From Byssochlamys sp. IMV 00236 (lineage: Eukaryota > Ascomycota > Eurotiomycetes > Eurotiales > Thermoascaceae), in NCBI GenBank assembly GCA_001931875.2, contig MSJH02000815.1, positions 124,001 to 188,000 on the forward strand: a stretch of DNA of 64,000 bases, in the 5' to 3' direction. The position numbers and the translations under genes were made by a program. This document shows, one piece after another, positions 48,680 to 61,229 of the stretch. The notes below the pieces were generated by a model. The model saw nothing but the letters and a program-made list of their open reading frames with translations, made no database searches and was not told the origin of the DNA. Numbering within the stretch: position 1 is the stretch's first letter; each line of letters opens with the position of its first letter.

Positions 48680-50083
48680 TTAAGCGGTGAAGACACGGTC
48701 CAGTTGACGAAGGGCTCTCATGTCCTCCCCACCAAATCCTATCTTTTCGCTAGGAATATCTTTAGGTCCATCAGGGGCAGTTCTGGGACTCCGGCTGCCA
48801 GGAGCTGGCAAACCTCCCTTGAACGCATCAAGAGGTCCTGAAGGTGGAGGTGCCGTAGAAACAGGCAACGTATGTGCGGGCGCACCGTTCATGAGAGCTC
48901 CAATGCTGGGCACGACAGTACCCGAGGTCCCAGGCTCGAGAGGCTTAACCGCACCATTAGCAGGTGCATAATGTGCCTGGTTTGGCGGAATCTGCCTGAG
49001 CACAGGAGGACTAGGAACTCTTCTTGCTTCTCCATTTGGTGGGACTTGCTGGGCCTGTGACCGTGGAGACATCAAGCGGGGATCGACAGCTGCCGCAACG
49101 TAGGTAGGGGAGTTTCTCTGCTGGGCTTCCAGTGTCCCATTTGAAGCGCGAGGCGAACGTCCTGCAATGGCGGGGAGGGTAGCGTTGGGAGCAGCACTGG
49201 ACTGAGAGGGCGGAGGCAGGGTGGTTTCTGGATGAGGTCTGTCGTAAGGGTTGGGTAGGGCTGCTTGCGCCTGAGGCGGCGGCAGCGCTGGATGTTGAGG
49301 GTACGCGAGCTGACCAGCAGCCCCCGATAACGGTGGAAGATAGCTGGCACTGTATGGTATCGATACAGTGGGCGGCGTTCCCAGGGGAGTTGGTGGCCAC
49401 GCATACGGGGGGGTATACGATTGAGGATGAGTGGCACCTGAGCGAGGATATGCGGCCATGGGATGAGGAGATAAGGAAAACGCAGCACCTGCCATAGGCC
49501 CACGAGTCACGACTGGTAGGTTCTGCTGATCGTTGACCGTCGATTCGGGATAGAGACCCTTCTGCGGGCGGATATGTCGCAAGGCAGGGTCGGTTGATGG
49601 CTGGTTAAGGTTGGGGGCTGTCGGGTGCGACCGCGCGTAGTAGCTGATCAGATGTAGATGCTGCCCGGTTGACGTTGTGATGCTGAAAGACTGCTTCATG
49701 AGACCATCTGGCTTGTATCGATAGCCATCGGGGCCCTCCTCGCCGTTCTCACCATGATCCTCATCGCTGCCTCGAGTGCTGTCGGGTGTCTTTCCGGCTC
49801 TTGCGACGGAGTTGGAAACACTGCCGCCTCCACGTTTGCCTTCCATTTCCCTGTATGTGAGGAAGCTGCCAGATACCCTGCTCGCGCTCCATGACTTTCC
49901 ATCCGTCCATCTCCTCATACCAGCTTCCCTCTCATCCCACACAAAGACGGATCCCGACTTTATCGACTGTCGTTCTTTTTCTGACAGACGTCGCTGTACT
50001 CTCGGGAGAAGCCCAATCCGGCAGGCTTCAAAGAGGATGATCGCGTCCGCAGGAGTGCGGACATGTCCGTGGTAGGTCTCCAT
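48680..50083 (-). CDS. osaA: WOPR-domain master regulator (Wor1/Ryp1/Sge1/OsaA family)
   Basis: This intronless gene encodes 467 residues. The N terminus is the bipartite WOPR DNA-binding domain: the first half at residues 1-87 (METYHGHVRTPADAI, RLSEKERQSIKSGSVFVWDE, MRRWTDGKSWSASRVSGSF) and the second at about 119-153 (DGYRYKPDGLMKQ, HLHLISYYA), split by a variable acidic linker. The rest is a Pro/Gln/Ala-rich low-complexity tail with a conserved-looking C-terminal EDMRALRQLDRVFTA. In other fungi this family controls white-opaque switching (Wor1), thermal dimorphism (Ryp1), pathogenic growth and secondary metabolism (Sge1), and the balance of sexual and asexual development in Aspergillus (OsaA). 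WOPR proteins bind DNA directly and often regulate their own gene. The other WOPR paralogue group (Gti1/Pac2) is less similar at the N terminus. The gene lies alone in over 13 kb. Confidence 0.94.
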   Translation of the reverse strand: METYHGHVRTPADAIILFEACRIGLLPRVQRRLSEKERQSIKSGSVFVWDEREAGMRRWTDGKSWSASRVSGSFLTYREMEGKRGGGSVSNSVARAGKTPDSTRGSDEDHGENGEEGPDGYRYKPDGLMKQSFSITTSTGQHLHLISYYARSHPTAPNLNQPSTDPALRHIRPQKGLYPESTVNDQQNLPVVTRGPMAGAAFSLSPHPMAAYPRSGATHPQSYTPPYAWPPTPLGTPPTVSIPYSASYLPPLSGAAGQLAYPQHPALPPPQAQAALPNPYDRPHPETTLPPPSQSSAAPNATLPAIAGRSPRASNGTLEAQQRNSPTYVAAAVDPRLMSPRSQAQQVPPNGEARRVPSPPVLRQIPPNQAHYAPANGAVKPLEPGTSGTVVPSIGALMNGAPAHTLPVSTAPPPSGPLDAFKGGLPAPGSRSPRTAPDGPKDIPSEKIGFGGEDMRALRQLDRVFTA

Positions 50084-50460
50084 CAGAACCGAAAATGCAA
50101 AGGGTCGTAAATAGAGTCAAGCGCCCGTCTTAGACGAGGGAGATAGTTTATATGATTCCGGGGCCGCCGATCAGGGCTCTTCCCGTGATCTCTGGACTAG
50201 TAACACTCAGACGGGCTGCATACGCCCAAGCTAAAAACCAATGCCAGCCAAGCTTACTGCAACTTGTTTTCCGTCAGCACGCTTTTTTTTTGTTTCAGGC
50301 GGACGTATGTAAGCGAAGGAATAGTATGCAACGTAAGCAGGATGGCTGCAGTGCCCCCAGAAGAGTGAAAGAGAAAAAAAAGGCAAGATCGTCAGGGAAT
50401 GAAATAGCCAGGCAGGAGCAGAGTAGTGAATAATGTATGTATCTATCTGCCCTGGCTCAG

Positions 50461-50535
50461 AGAAAAGAAGTCAAGAGGAGGGGAGCGTTTAGAGTGTAGG
50501 AGAGAAAGAAAAGAGAAAGGAAGGGGGGGAAAGGC
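50461..50535 (-). promoter_or_regulatory. CT-rich probable transcription-start region of the WOPR gene
   Basis: On the minus strand this stretch is nearly all pyrimidine, the usual feature just upstream of Aspergillus transcription starts. Its position implies a 5' leader of roughly 370-450 bases. Confidence 0.35.
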
Positions 50536-53500
50536 TATGGTGTAGAAAGGGCCACGGTATCAGATCGTGGACCAATATGCCATGTGGGTAAAAAATGGGG
50601 GAGAGAGATCGGACTTCTACGTCACTCAGCAGACAGAATCTCCTCTCTTTGAAAGTCTTGAAACCGCACAGAAAGTGAAAGCCAAAGCAAAAAGAGGCAC
50701 TGCTTTTAGCTGTGGGGCGGCAAATCATCCAGCTGGGATTCTTGTTAAAACCATCGGCGCCGAACCGCCCCAAAAGGGAGATCAAAACGGCGGGCGCGAA
50801 ACAGGCACAATTTAGAAATAGAGATAGATACGGTGGGGAACGGACTCAACTCTGGCCTCCACAAGGGTCTGACTAGGAACAGAACAGTAACTGACCAGAC
50901 AAGCTGCTTCCAGACAGAGATGGTATGGAAGAGGTATTCACGCCCGTATCAACAACAATGATCCCAACTGTTGTTTCTCAGTCAGGTAGAGCCAGCCGAT
51001 CGAAGAAATCCAATATCAAATCGCCGCGCCAGCTGCGACCAGGATGAAGGACGGTTGTTTTTTTTTTTTTTTTAAGAAATCCACCGAAACAAGGTTAAAA
51101 ATGGCTGAGCAGCGGAGGGGGCGGAGGGGCACAAGCAGCAATGAACCGCGAGGGTAAGGTTAGCGATGGAGGAGACGATCCTTCTCCCGCGTCTTCGATT
51201 TATTAATTATGGTATTATTCTCTCAGTAGTTTTCTGGTGGAAACAGTGGGTTGAACGATCCGTGCAAGCATGGAATCTTAATTCGATGATGTCTCCACGT
51301 CTGAACCTGGGAAAGGAAGCAGATCCCCTTTTTGGGGCAGGGATAATTATGTGCGATGCAACAGTCGATCAGGAAGAGCAGAAGCTAACTAAGTTATGCT
51401 TCTTAAGGTTGTTAAGGGAATGAGCCTAAACGGAACAAAAGAATCTGGAGGTGTCAAAGGTGAGGGAGTGAGAGAAAGAAGAAACAGATGCTGATGATCA
51501 CAGACGCCAGAAGGAATGCGGCGTCCCAGTGGCTGTTTGCTTCTTGGCCGCCTTTTTCCTTCTGCTCCCAACTAACTCTCTTTTCCCGTGGATTCTCATC
51601 GTTCATGATTCAACCGATAATCTATCCTCATCATCCATCCTCCATCTCCATCTCTCTTTTCCTCCACAAAACAACAGCCTGAAGTGTTATCATCTCGTCT
51701 ATCGTCTGGCCCTTTCCTTCTTCTCGCATCTACGATACAAGTCTCCAACTGAAATCCCTCCAGACGGCTCTCGACCGTTCCTCTGGCCCTGCAGTGCCCG
51801 TTCGCGGCATCTTCAAGCGAACACAGCACCCCATAGGAAGGGATGGTGGCGCTCTGATCCCTTGGGGTCTTGGCTAGCGCTGGACTTCTGAAGCTTAAGC
51901 TTAATCCAACACGAGGAGACGGGGCGCTGAACCGTACAGTACGCTACAGGACCCCCCCCACGGTTACGAATAATTAGAGTCAGTAGGGGTCAAGCGCTAA
52001 ATTCAGCCAAGGTCCAAGGATCGTGAACAGCGCCGTCGGAAACCCCGTCGGCCGTGGATGGCTGCTGCTGATGGCGCCCTTGGTGACAAGCAAATCGAGA
52101 GGCTGGGACGAGCCGCCAACATGCGATTTCTCATGCCAAAGCCACGGTGGTCTGTCAAACTATCTAGCACTTGGCGCCAACGGGGGCCAAGCATCTCATG
52201 GTTGCTGATCGCGTCGCTGAAGGGTAGAGAGTCTCCCAATGATAATAATGGCGATCTCCAGAGACGGGAGATCAGAATCAAACGTGCTCAGGGATCTTGG
52301 CTGCTGGTCCCATGCAAGAAGATGACGGGCGTTTCCACACAGCCATCCGGTTATTTGTCGGTTCACGTGTGAGACAGCAGTTTCCTGAATAGGCTTTGGC
52401 ACCAATATGGAGCTTATCTGGCGCTGCCGCCTCCTGGAGACGATACTATAGTTCCGCTAATTTATGCCTCGTGTACGTGCATAAGCGACCAGCACTTATA
52501 GTTGCGCCCCGACCATCCCGATTCTAATACACTAGGCGCCATGGTGCCATTATTACTCTAGCTCTGACAGCAAACAAACATTCTCGCTATGGCCAGAGTT
52601 GCCCCTTTCACATCTTGGAGGTAGTTTATCTGTCGAGGCACGCGAGCGATAGAGACACTTATTTAGTCTCAATTGCTGCGTACGGTTACGGAAAATACCA
52701 TGGGCGAGACCAGTGTGACCACAAGAGATGTTCTGTCTGGATACGCTACTCGAGATGTCTCATATCTATGGGCAATCTTATCGGCTCCGGTGTTGCCTCA
52801 CATTTCGCGCATCTATGTACATGTAGTAGGGAAGGAACCTCCGTGTCTCGGAACCTTTCACAGACGCTCATGTTTCTCAAATATAACTATTCCAACTGAC
52901 CACTGCCTCGGACCTCGTCGCGTCCTTTGTCTTTAATCGTCATCAGACGTCATTGTCAGACCATAACCGATGCACGGAATATCGATATTTTGAAAACCCA
53001 TTGAAACAGCACGCCAGGCTATGTGGTAAACGAGTCGATAGATTAGCCGTCATTTCCGTCAGATCACCGCCAGCAGCTTGGTTGGCATAATAAACTACTC
53101 ATCTGGTATGGAAGATGACTATCCTACTGGGTGTCTGATATTCCATGAGCCTATCCCAGTGTCGGTCTCTAATTCCAGTTCTCTGAGACAAATCGTGGCG
53201 GACAGATGCGCTGGCCAAATATATACCTGTCACTACAAGGACATACATGACTCGTGCAGCAAAAGTTGTTGATGATTGTATCTATACTAATTAACAGAAA
53301 CACGGAAACCCAAGGCTCCAGGGGACTTTCTGGCTCCACTGATTGCGGTCAATGTAACATGAACAATAATATCAGAGGCTTCGCAGTGCGTCTCGGGATG
53401 ATCGTCGCAAATGTGACCAAGGCTCCAAGCCAATCCGACTACAATGCGAAGAATGATGTGGGAAACTAATATTACTTTTCCATTATACATACGAACGGAC

Positions 53501-56500
53501 ATGATTTTATGACAAGTCCGTTTCAGGTTTCAACCCGCGCTAGAATCGGTTCCATGGCAGATCGAGGAGATTCATATTGGCAGACAAACGCTGCTGGGAT
53601 GTTTCCTGCTTTCCTTCTTTCTCTTTCTTTTTTGTTTGTCATCATGGTACACGGAAAACACGGAGCACGTGTAGATCAATCTTCTTCCTTGGTCTTGGAC
53701 TGCTCCACATTCTTGGACCGAGCATTGATGATGCCCAGTCAACAGTCTCCGACGTGGAATTAAAAATCGGCGGCTAGAGACTAACCGATCCACCCAGAGC
53801 GGCGCATCTGCATTTACTCTACTTTGCCTCAATGCAGGAAGACTAATATTAGTCCGTTCTTGTTGATTCGATTCCGGTGTACAAGCATTGGACCATCTGA
53901 TTGCTATGTCTGCCAGTCTCGCATCTGGAACACAGCACATATAACTGTCGACTATCCGAGTATTCCTTATTTTGGAATCAAATGATACAAAGAAGAACAC
54001 CCTTGCTGTATTACCACTACTCGTTCCACCGCCGAGAGGTTATATCTCCCTAAATCTCCGCTCGCTTGGTACCAGCATCCGAACCTCCGTGACTGGCCAC
54101 TAAAGCCAGAAACAGAGTCTTGATTGGCGTCTGGCGGGAAAGCCGATCCGAGGAACAATGTCGAGTAACTTTTAGCATTACTGCATGGCAAAAGCCACTT
54201 ATTTGAGACTATCGACAAGCGACAATCTATTCCTAGCTCGTCACCACTTGACGCGAGTAATCCGCGGATCTGAGTTACGAGTATGCACGACCCCATACTT
54301 TGTCGGCTTTGGTTCCATCCCCCCTGGACCTTGACGACAGATCATCCGCGTCATCTTCTAAGCAAAACCCTGTTGTTACGTATTTACCGCTTGTCGCGTG
54401 CTTCGGAGTCTCTCCAGACATTCGTGTCACACTATCACCTGCGCGGCGGAACAAACCAGAATAGGGTTTATTGTATTTATTGTAATCAAAAGTGTCAGAT
54501 CTCATTGCGCACAGCCTAGCAGATTTCGCACCCCACATCGTTTCACCGGTTAACCTTGAGCAGAGCTTCTATCCAATAACCCCTCACTGCAGTACGACAC
54601 CAGTCATAGATAATTACCTCGGCGGTCTATTCACTAAAGTCGTGCTTGCTTCGGCCGAGACACTATCTATTGTATATGGTAATGGTACGAATGCTGCGCC
54701 GCGTGCTACATAGCAAACGATGCCCGATGCTACCATGATTTAAGGTATCAGAGATCGGTGCCGCCGTGAAACGTTACACAAGCTTATCTCCTCTAGGAAA
54801 ATAATCGTCTAATGGAAGACAAAGCGGCCGAGTCTAATCATAAGAGGACCCACGAGGAAAATGGACAATTCCCCCGGTGATGTCCAAATAATAGATACGC
54901 TCCGGACATATCAATTCTCCCTTGCGTGTCCTCTTCTACAGTACCATACGTACTGGGCGCCTGAATAGTACGATGGCATAACAGCAAACGTCCCGGTATG
55001 CTTATCTTGCGTCACTGCGCCCTTGCTTCGTGCATAGTCATCCTCAGGCGCTCTGAGGTGTGACTACGCCAGTACACCCGAATCGCGACTGGTCTCTGCA
55101 AAGCTTCTCTGCGCCATGATTGACCGACCAGGCATAGCGGGTAGCTGCACATCTCCCAGATAATGACCATAACAAGCTGCATATCGCGTCAGGGGTCGCT
55201 GTTGCAGTATCACTGAGACATTTGATCTATTGCTGCTTATAGTCGGGATCTGCTCTTTTCTTTCTTTATTGCATCTGCATCCGACGTATGCCCAATTTTA
55301 CAGCATTATTATTCATCGCCTGCTGCATCAATACTAATAATAATGAAAATCCTGATGGACTTCCGAGGCTCCGACACGCATGAACGAGCTAAGTTAGCAG
55401 ATACCACGACAGAGCTAACATGGACAAGCGCGCCCTAAGCATGGATTTAGCTATGGCGCAGGCGCACACAACAAAGTGCGATCGAGCGTAAGTCAAAGGC
55501 TTAACTGCGGTAAGGTTGTTAAGCATGATCAAGCCACCTCGGTTCAAAGGGCAAATTAAAGGGGGGAAATCCTGCGGGGGCGATTAAAAAAAAAGAAGCA
55601 GGCAAAAAGTCAGAAAAAGCGAGAAAGCCGAGCGGAATCTTACGTTTTCTGGAATAATGGACGGGTCAGGGTAGAACAAGGTTAACTCGGGGCCCACGCA
55701 CCACGTTTTTTTGCCTTTCTTACCCTGTGCTAACGGCTAGAGGAGTCAGGACTATTATTATTGTTATCGTTATTACGCATACGAAGACGGATGGATCTTC
55801 TTGATCAACACCAACATAGCAGGGAGCATAGCCGTTCATATCCGCCAATCCACCGGACTGTGTGTGTGATATTACCAACTCAGCCACCGTTCATGCTGGA
55901 GACTTGCTAAGAGGTTATTTGAGGTTTTTTACGTATGGTATTCTGCTTCTGCGCAGTCTTGGCTGATTATTAGCGTTAAACTACTCCGTACTTCCTCCTT
56001 CGGGGGCGCACTGACTCGGTGAGTCGCTAGGTCACAATCATTGGGCTTTGCCGTCTGACATAGTCGGCCCTGGTGCGTCTTGGCTCTATCGACGACATGG
56101 AGCGGGCGAAAGCTAATTGTTCTTTGTTCACATACTCTAACGCCCTGCCGAGAGCCGGTCTGCTCTTACATCGCTTCTCAAGTCTTGTCCGTCACAGTCC
56201 AAGGCTCGGACGAGGAGGATGCCAAGCTGGGGGCTGGTTTTGGCGATACCAGTCAGCGTATCTAGTAGGGATGTCACCGGGTACGAGCTCACATTCAAGA
56301 TCTGAGCTTCCAATCATTGGCCACTTTAGGATAAAAGGACGCACTGCCAAGAGAAAACAGAAAGCAAGAACTGAAATCTTTTACCACGCAATGCCGAGGA
56401 GTTGAACCCATGCGATCATAGTTGAACAGCAATCAACCATGATCAGAGTCGGGCCAAGACAATCGCTGCATAAAAATTTCGCCACGCTTTGCTATCTAGG

Positions 56501-57477
56501 TAGTTATTACTAGTGCTTATTGGTACGCCGTAACGCCGCCTCCCGATTTTGGATTCGTTTCCACGGATCCAAATTATTATTATTATGAAAGTGACAAGAC
56601 CGATTCATAATCTCTTGCTAATCCATCCATTTACTTTAATAATGTATATCCCGTATATACGCCACTGGAAACCGTCACGCATACGCTCGCGTGTTATCTA
56701 GACCTTTCTTTGAATGTCACGAGGCCATCGCGGACAGTCTTGATTACAATTGAACTAGTGTCCATATGGAGATCGGACCAGGCCACGAGGGCGCTTGTGT
56801 AAGAGCCTAGATACTGCTAAACCGAATCACTAGTATCTGGCAGACAAAGCGACTCGTGTATAACGATTATTCATTTATATTTGTTTCAGCCTTCTCAAGC
56901 CACGGCTGGTAGTTCACCGTGCAAGCATTGAGAGATTAGAGTAAATTTAAATTCCGATTAGTGTGTTTGAGAAACAATTTCCATGAGATTGTCTGATCCT
57001 TTTTCATTCCAATCCTGAAGCCACTAAAACCTACAAACACTTGGCATTCGTCCCCAATTTTTATTATCCCTCACCATCTCTGACGACTCACTAGCCCCAT
57101 TCCTTACAGAAGAGGCTGGAATTGGATAGCTTCTAGACCTTCAAAAGAAAAACAGACCTTCCCCAGTCTAGAGTAAGGATGAATCTGAGAGGGAAGGGCG
57201 AATTGAGCCGCCGTTTTACAATGCCAGATGTGGCGCGGCCAGAAGTCGTTCTAGATCCTGGGGTTTTCCGCCAGCAGCCGAGCAATGCACTTGCATCGTG
57301 AGACCAGAGACAAAACACAACAATAATAATGATAAATGTGTTTCTAGCACCTACCACAGCTAAGATTGACCCAAATTCTTCTATGTACACTAACGATGAG
57401 ACTACCGCCCTTGCTTTCTGGCTTCCTAACCTTTCTTGGAACCGAAACCTGGTAAAAAAAACGGAAATCTAGACGCT

Positions 57478-57495
57478 CACACACACACACACACA
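57478..57495. repeat. CA dinucleotide microsatellite
   Basis: About nine CA units lie in the gene desert, and are likely to vary in length between strains. Confidence 0.8.
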
Positions 57496-57539
57496 TACCC
57501 CCCGAGCCTTCGCCGGATCGGTCCTTCTAAAACCTTCAC

Positions 57540-57960
57540 TTTATTTTTAATAATAATAATCTTGGCCCTTTTTTTTCTTCTTCTCTCTGTCTTATGCCAT
57601 GCGGTACGCCTAAACGGCGCCATGGTTCGAGCGGGCCGACTCCGAAGGGAAAGTAGGAATTATACTAATCATAAAATGATAAAATACGTGTTCACTATAA
57701 ATAATTATTTCCTCGGCGTTATCATTATTACTACGTACTAGCTAATAATAATAATTATGTCTCAGATCTCGGACTCTAACCGATGACGCTTCTCGCTCAT
57801 TATTATTATCGGCCCAGGCTAAGAACCTAGGTACTACTGTTTCTGAACTAAATCTAAGTAAAGTACGTACGTAGTATCCGTACTCCGTATTATTATTATC
57901 ATGTACCATACTTAGTAGCAGGAGTCGTATACGGAGTAGTAGTATACACGTAAACGGACC
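57540..57960. repeat. Cluster of AAT/ATT triplet repeats and an inverted TACTCCGTA pair
   Basis: Four short AAT or ATT arrays occur in about 400 bp. Copies of TACTCCGTA (57881-57889) and its reverse complement TACGGAGTA (57930-57938) form an inverted pair about 40 bp apart that could fold into a hairpin. Confidence 0.55.
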
Positions 57961-59468
57961 ATCATGTGAGCTAAAAAGGAGCCCAGTGTTTTCCGATCTT
58001 ATTTTTTTTCTTTTTTTCTAGACCTTTCTCTCGTCTATTATCGTCTATTGAAACTCTAAATAGAACTACGATACGAGGGTGATAGGGAAGAAAACATGAG
58101 GGTGGATGGGGGCGATATTATTTAGTTCGTTCCTTCGCGATCTTAGCTCGCTTTAGTTATCTAGAGGAAACGAGACGAGCTGTCACGTTGGCTACCTTAG
58201 ATAGGCGGGTTGGGGCTTATGGCTTTATTTCGTGGTTTATGCCTTGTTTAGGCAACAGCACCGAGGAGCGGGCTGTGGTTATATGGCAAGGCGATTACGA
58301 AGAAGGCTGGAAAATGAGAGGGACTCGTGTTTATACTTTACATGGACGAGGGATTGTTGTTGGATATTGTGTGATGAGCTGCGATTAATGAAGATATTCT
58401 TCATGTTTTGTTTAATCAGCTGAAAAAGATGCAGGCTCATTTTTATGCATGGCATGGTACTATCCAGGAAGGAATTATATGGGATTAAATCCTCTCAAGA
58501 GTCCCGACAATCCCGGGATTAGGATAATTTAGAGGAAGTATTCTGATGGTATATTATTATATTGTACTGTACATTGACAACTCGCTCTATGGTATAGTGA
58601 GAGAAGATCCCGAGAAGCAATATATACTTACCTACTCATATCTGGTAAACTTAGTCTTTCTGTCGAAAATAAAAGAAAGGGGGTTGATTATAATGATTGC
58701 ATGATATGAAAGAGAACGCAGTGTGATTTCGGCCTCAAGGCTAGGTATCTATATCGATATTTTACTCCCGGAGGACAAATAATTCGTTGTCAGCCTATTA
58801 TTCTCCTGTACGTTCGCTGGGTCATAATATAGTTGGAATTGCTTCGAACCTCACTTTCTAGTCACCTTGTCATGCATAATAGGTAGCAAGAAACTATCTG
58901 ACGACTTGGGTTTTTCCTTTTGGTCACTATACTAACTTACTCGGATAATTCTACGAACAGCCAGCTCTATTTCTTGTCGTTATTTAGACTATGATCTTGG
59001 CTGAGAATATTTATATATCTCATAGACCATATCTCTTACTATGTGTTTACTAGAAATGATAGATCGACGGCCCTGTCGAGAACCTGGAAAGGAGGATAGG
59101 AAGTTGTTTTCTGGGCTTACTTAGGAGACAATCTCCTTTCTTTCCTGATTAAATTGTGGGATTACGGATGCAGCTACATGTTTTCGTTTTAGACGAGGAC
59201 ATGTAGAGTTCTCTGCGTTTCCGTAAAGAAAACGTCTAGAGTTATAGAGGGAATGGTAAGAGAGTGATAATCTTTCTTTTGGATCACTATGCCTGCCTGT
59301 TATGTTTCATTCGAGGATATAGGACGAGTAGATCGATGTTGTGCCAAACGGAAATAAAATAAGCCTAGAATGGCTCGGATATCTTTCAATGGTACACTAT
59401 AGTACAGTACTAACACAGATATATCTGAGTGGAGGCTAGTTATGGCGGATATTTTTTTCGATGTGCTT

Positions 59469-61229
59469 CTAGCAATCGGCTCTTCCGAAATGTCTCGGGA
59501 ATGGCACGATGTCTCGAAGGCTGCTGACACCTGCCAAGTATCCGAGAAGTCTGTCAAAGCCCAGGCCAAAGCCGCCGTGAGGAGCGGTGCCCCAGCGACG
59601 AAGGTCGGCATACCACCGCAGGTGAGCGAGGTCTTCGTTCGGCAACAAGTATGGATATGGAGGTTCCTCCGCCGAGACAGGAGGGGACGAGGAGTCGGCT
59701 GGTGGAGGACGAGTCTTGATGAGACCGTGCTCACGCATATTCTCAATGATGTTTGGCAGTCGATGTTCACGCAGGGAGCCGCCAACAACTTCACAGATCT
59801 CAGGCACCAGAAGATCGAAGCATGCCACTGTCTCGCCCGGCGGTGAGGCAGCTCCTTCGGTCTCTGAGAGCTGAGAAGGAGCCATATAGAATGGTTTGAC
59901 CTTCTTCGGATAGTCCGTCACGAAAACAGGAGTACCCTTGTAGATGACGTCGACAATGTACTTCTCATGTTCCAACTGGAGGCCATCAGACCATGACGGT
60001 GGAAAGTCAAAGGAAGCACCGTCCTCTTTAACGGCATTTTGAAGCAGCTCAATTGCCCGTGTATACGTGACACGATGCCATGTCGGTCCGTCCATCAAGC
60101 TTTGCCATCTCTCACGTAATGAAGAGCCCGATTCTGCATTCTCCTGTCCCGACTCTCCTGTCCGCTTGGCAGACAAAATCTCCTGTCCAGCAGGTGTGGC
60201 ATAGAGCCGTCGTGTAAGATCACGAATGACATATTCGACCAAATCTGTAAGCGAATCCAGATCATTCGTGAAGTTGACCTCGGCTTCGAGCATATAGAAC
60301 TCGCTCAGATGGCGTGGAGTGTCGCTCTTTTCCGCTCGGAAGGTTGGTGAAAGCGCCCACACATTTCCTAATTCGGCAGCATATGCCTCAAGATGAAGTT
60401 GGGAAGAGACGGTCAGATATTTCGGCGCACGAAAGAAATGCTCTGCTTCAGGTCCAGATCCCACTGACTCCCTAGGTATGACAGTGAACGTTTCACCAGC
60501 GCCTTCGCAATCCGACGATGTTATCAACGGTGGCTGCACCTGCGTGAACGCCCCTGAAGGATGTGATCTGAACACGTTTCCTAGCTGATATATGCATTCT
60601 GAGCGAAATCGCGAGAGGAGGGAGCTGAAGGGTGTTCGTAGACGCAGGTGGGGAATTTGTCGAAGAAAGTCGGGAGAATGATACTTTTTCTGAATGGGAT
60701 ATGTCTGAGGAATGTCAGCTTGATAGCCCAGGGCTTTGCTTAGCAGTTTACCACTTACTTCAGCGTCCGAGGCGCCGACCACCTTCACGTCTGTAGTTTG
60801 GAGCTCATGACTCTGTTCCTTGCCGGGAGGACATGGTTTCCACAGACCAGATATCTCAACTGCCGCACCAGTAGTCAAACTAAAAGCAAAACCACGTGTG
60901 AGCAAAATCTGTCAGATACTTATAATCACCTTGTCGCGCCTGAGTTGATTGCGGAGGACATACTCGGCAGCTTGAGCTGGCGTCAGGATCGCCTGTAGCG
61001 GCTGCACCGTCGACCCGTCTGAGATCTCTGCGAAGGCGAAGCGTTTCTGTTTCCTAACGGAACGTATAAATCCCTGGACCTTGACTTCTTTGTTCTCATA
61101 GATGCAGTCGCCGTGTCGCGACGCTCGGAGGATCTGCGCACATCGTAGCGCCGCCGGAGATGCGATCGTCGATGGCTGTTGGTTAAGCCGTAAGACCGAT
61201 GTAGCAAAGCTCCGTTTCCATGTCCGCAT
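59469..61229 (-). CDS. SLM5: Mitochondrial asparaginyl-tRNA synthetase
   Basis: This class IIb aminoacyl-tRNA synthetase charges mitochondrial tRNA-Asn. Two exons (61229-60964 and 60879-59469) give 558 residues. The 84-bp intron has a GTATGT donor, and the junction restores QAADLTTGAAVEISG. The N-terminal 40 residues are rich in Arg, Ser and Leu with few acidic residues (MRTWKRSFATSVLRL), as in a mitochondrial targeting sequence. An OB-fold anticodon-binding domain covers about 45-110 (KVQGFIRSVRKQKRFAFAEISDGS). The catalytic core follows, with motif 2 FRAE (269-272) plus FYMLEAE, and motif 3 GLGFDRLL near 527-534. It ends with the family's RDIVPFPR close to the C terminus. An upstream in-frame TTG at 61244 is not needed. 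An acidic/Ser insertion near 330-345 is typical of fungal copies. The cytosolic enzyme would lack the leader and differ in core sequence. Confidence 0.93.

Larger units (their letters stand above)
50084..59468. other. 9.4-kb gene desert upstream of the WOPR regulator
   Basis: I could support no gene here on either strand. The longest open frames (143 codons or fewer) have no recognisable domains and several begin without an ATG. Near the regulator, 50461-50535 is purine-rich on the + strand, meaning CT-rich on the transcribed strand. It lies about 380-450 bp before the ATG and fits a transcription start with a long leader. Poly-T (51058-51073), a CT-rich stretch (51540-51680), a CA repeat (57478-57495) and ATT/AAT triplet repeats with TACGGAGTA motifs (57540-57960) are the visible structures. 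The far right belongs to the 3' side of the AsnRS gene. Confidence 0.6.

Noticed and set aside
50567..50815. 82-codon + strand frame just upstream of the WOPR gene
   Set aside because: It lies in the likely leader or promoter of the regulator, on the opposite strand, with no family resemblance.
53572..54000. 142-codon minus-strand frame in the gene desert
   Set aside because: Low-complexity Lys/Arg run, no domain, no supporting splice or promoter signals.
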